From positions 1 to 6,168 of the forward strand of contig QNDV01000143.1 of assembly GCA_003646045.1 (NCBI GenBank): a stretch of DNA of 6,168 nucleotides, written 5' to 3'. Made by a program: the position numbers and the translations under genes. How positions within the stretch are numbered: position 1 is the first letter of the stretch; each line of letters opens with the position of its first letter. This DNA is from a bacterium (GTDB lineage Bacteria; Krumholzibacteriota; Krumholzibacteria; LZORAL124-64-63). The notes below the pieces were generated by a model, which saw only the letters and a list, made by a program, of their open reading frames with translations, was not told the DNA's origin and ran no database searches. Positions 5,031 to 6,168 of the stretch are shown piece after piece.

Positions 5031-6168
5031 GTGTCCGACGTCACCAAACTCGTAGCGGCCCAGCAGGCTAATTTTGCCCACTGGGAAGTGCTCAAGGACC
5101 TCATCGATCAGCAGATCGACATGATGCTCAACTACCGCCAGAGCGGACACCCCGGCGGCAGCCGGTCCAAGGTCCACTACTTCGTTTCGCTGCTGCTTTC
5201 GGGCGCCATGCGCTGGGACATCCGTCACCCCGAGAAGCGCTTCGGTGACCGGTTCATCCTGGTGGCCGGCCACACCGTCCCCCTGGTCTACGCCACCCTG
5301 TCGGTGTTCAACGAGGCCATGAAGGTGATGTACGAAAAGACGGGTGACGAGAAGTACGCCATCGGCGGCGGTCGCGACCGCACGCTGCTGTGGGAGGACC
5401 TGCTGGACTTCCGCAACGTGGGCGGACTGCCCGGCCACGCGGAAATGGCCGAGAAGAACCTCTTCGTCAAGTTCAACACCGGCCCCAGCGGTCACGGCGC
5501 ACCCGCTTGCGCCGGCGCGGCCATAGCCCTCAAGCACGCGGGCGCCAAGGGCGTGAAGGTCTTCGGTATCGAGGGCGAAGGCGGCCACACCGCCGGTTGC
5601 TGGCACGAGACCAAGAACTCGTCCTACGGCCTGGGCCTGGACAACCTGAACATGATCATGGACTGGAATGATTTCGGCATCGACCCCCACCACATCAGCG
5701 CTATCGTCCACGGCGGTCCCCGCGAGTGGTTCGAGCCCTACGGCTGGCACGTGCACGAGGCCGACAACGGCAGCGACTGGGAGCAGGTCACCGGTGCCCT
5801 GCTGGAAATGACCGACGGGGACAACCCGGCCCAGCGTCCGGGCATGATGTTCGGCAAGACCCGCAAGGGTCGCGGCTACTACAAGTACGACGCTCCCAGC
5901 CACGGCGCGCCGCACAAGATGAACGACGAGAACTTCTGGAAGTGCCGCACCGATTTCTCCGGGATCTACGGCACCAAGTGGGCCGGCGAGGGCGAACCCG
6001 CCCCGGACAACAAGGCCGCCCAGCGCCAGCAGTTCGCCGACGACTTGAACGCCGCACTGGAAGTGCTGCGCGGCAACGATGAACTGGTGAAGTACCTAGC
6101 CGATCGCCTGGTCGAACTGGGTGACAGCGTGCCCGAGGGAATCGACGGCTTCAAACTGCCCACAGCCA
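5031..6168 (+). CDS. Atypical transketolase-family ThDP enzyme, N-terminal part (3' partial)
   Basis: The first 379 residues of a thiamine-diphosphate enzyme related to transketolase; the frame is open to the window edge. Starting at GTG 5031, the transketolase landmarks appear in order: SGHPGG (H40, position of E. coli TktA H26), AGHTVP (H81, position of H66), GLPGHAEM (H136, position of H100), TGPSGHG (150-156), and the ThDP/Mg motif from GEG (182-184) to N213 in DWND, a spacing of 30 residues as in transketolase. Two usual residues differ: GDG is GEG, and TGPLGQG is TGPSGHG. After SGHPGG the sequence runs SRSK rather than the common AP-x-G. Full transketolases are ~650 residues, so the pyrimidine-binding and C-terminal domains should lie beyond the window if the gene is not split. 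I recall similar proteins with the GEGG form annotated as transketolase in candidate phyla. Transfer of two-carbon units in the pentose phosphate pathway is the default role, but the altered motifs leave substrate open. Confidence 0.85.
   Translation, partial: MSDVTKLVAAQQANFAHWEVLKDLIDQQIDMMLNYRQSGHPGGSRSKVHYFVSLLLSGAMRWDIRHPEKRFGDRFILVAGHTVPLVYATLSVFNEAMKVMYEKTGDEKYAIGGGRDRTLLWEDLLDFRNVGGLPGHAEMAEKNLFVKFNTGPSGHGAPACAGAAIALKHAGAKGVKVFGIEGEGGHTAGCWHETKNSSYGLGLDNLNMIMDWNDFGIDPHHISAIVHGGPREWFEPYGWHVHEADNGSDWEQVTGALLEMTDGDNPAQRPGMMFGKTRKGRGYYKYDAPSHGAPHKMNDENFWKCRTDFSGIYGTKWAGEGEPAPDNKAAQRQQFADDLNAALEVLRGNDELVKYLADRLVELGDSVPEGIDGFKLPTA

Noticed and set aside
4830..5915. Long minus-strand open frame of 361 codons
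   Set aside because: It is the antisense shadow of the transketolase-like gene, whose plus-strand frame carries all the family motifs; its translation is Val/Ala/Gly/His-rich without any recognisable motif.

Overview
The window is about 6.2 kb of GC-rich bacterial DNA holding six protein genes and no RNA gene, CRISPR array, insertion sequence or integrase. Three or four products carry export signals or exported-protein traits. Shine-Dalgarno motifs (AGGAG, AGGAGG, GGAGG, GGGAG) precede five of the starts. The mix suggests a Gram-negative-type environmental bacterium, perhaps of an FCB-group or related candidate phylum such as Krumholzibacteriota or Eisenbacteria. That placement is a guess from gene style and from a recalled transketolase clade; no search was run.

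Layout from left to right. (1) Bases 1-1236, plus strand: an astacin-type (M12A) zinc protease whose true start lies before the window edge. It has an aspartate-switch propeptide, a ~95-residue extra domain inserted near the start of the catalytic domain, and a short beta-rich C-terminal module. (2) Bases 1355-2461: a secreted S9-like alpha/beta hydrolase with a signal peptide and a regular heptad coiled coil. (3) Bases 2473-3057: a DEDDh 3'-5' exonuclease of the ERI1/KapD type, 11 bases after gene 2 and very likely co-transcribed with it. (4) Bases 3127-4368: an exported protein of unknown function made of three divergent copies of one ~105-residue beta-rich repeat. (5) Bases 4376-4765, minus strand: a small two-helix membrane protein, convergent with gene 4 across only 7 bases. 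(6) Bases 5031-6168, plus strand: the N-terminal half of an atypical transketolase-family ThDP enzyme, cut by the right edge.

The genes do not form one obvious pathway. Genes 1, 2 and 4 point to an extracellular or periplasmic role in handling proteins and peptides. The exonuclease, membrane protein and transketolase look like housekeeping neighbours. I see no convincing new multi-gene system. The best leads are the domain architecture of the astacin, the tandem-repeat protein, and the altered cofactor and active-site motifs of the transketolase homologue.
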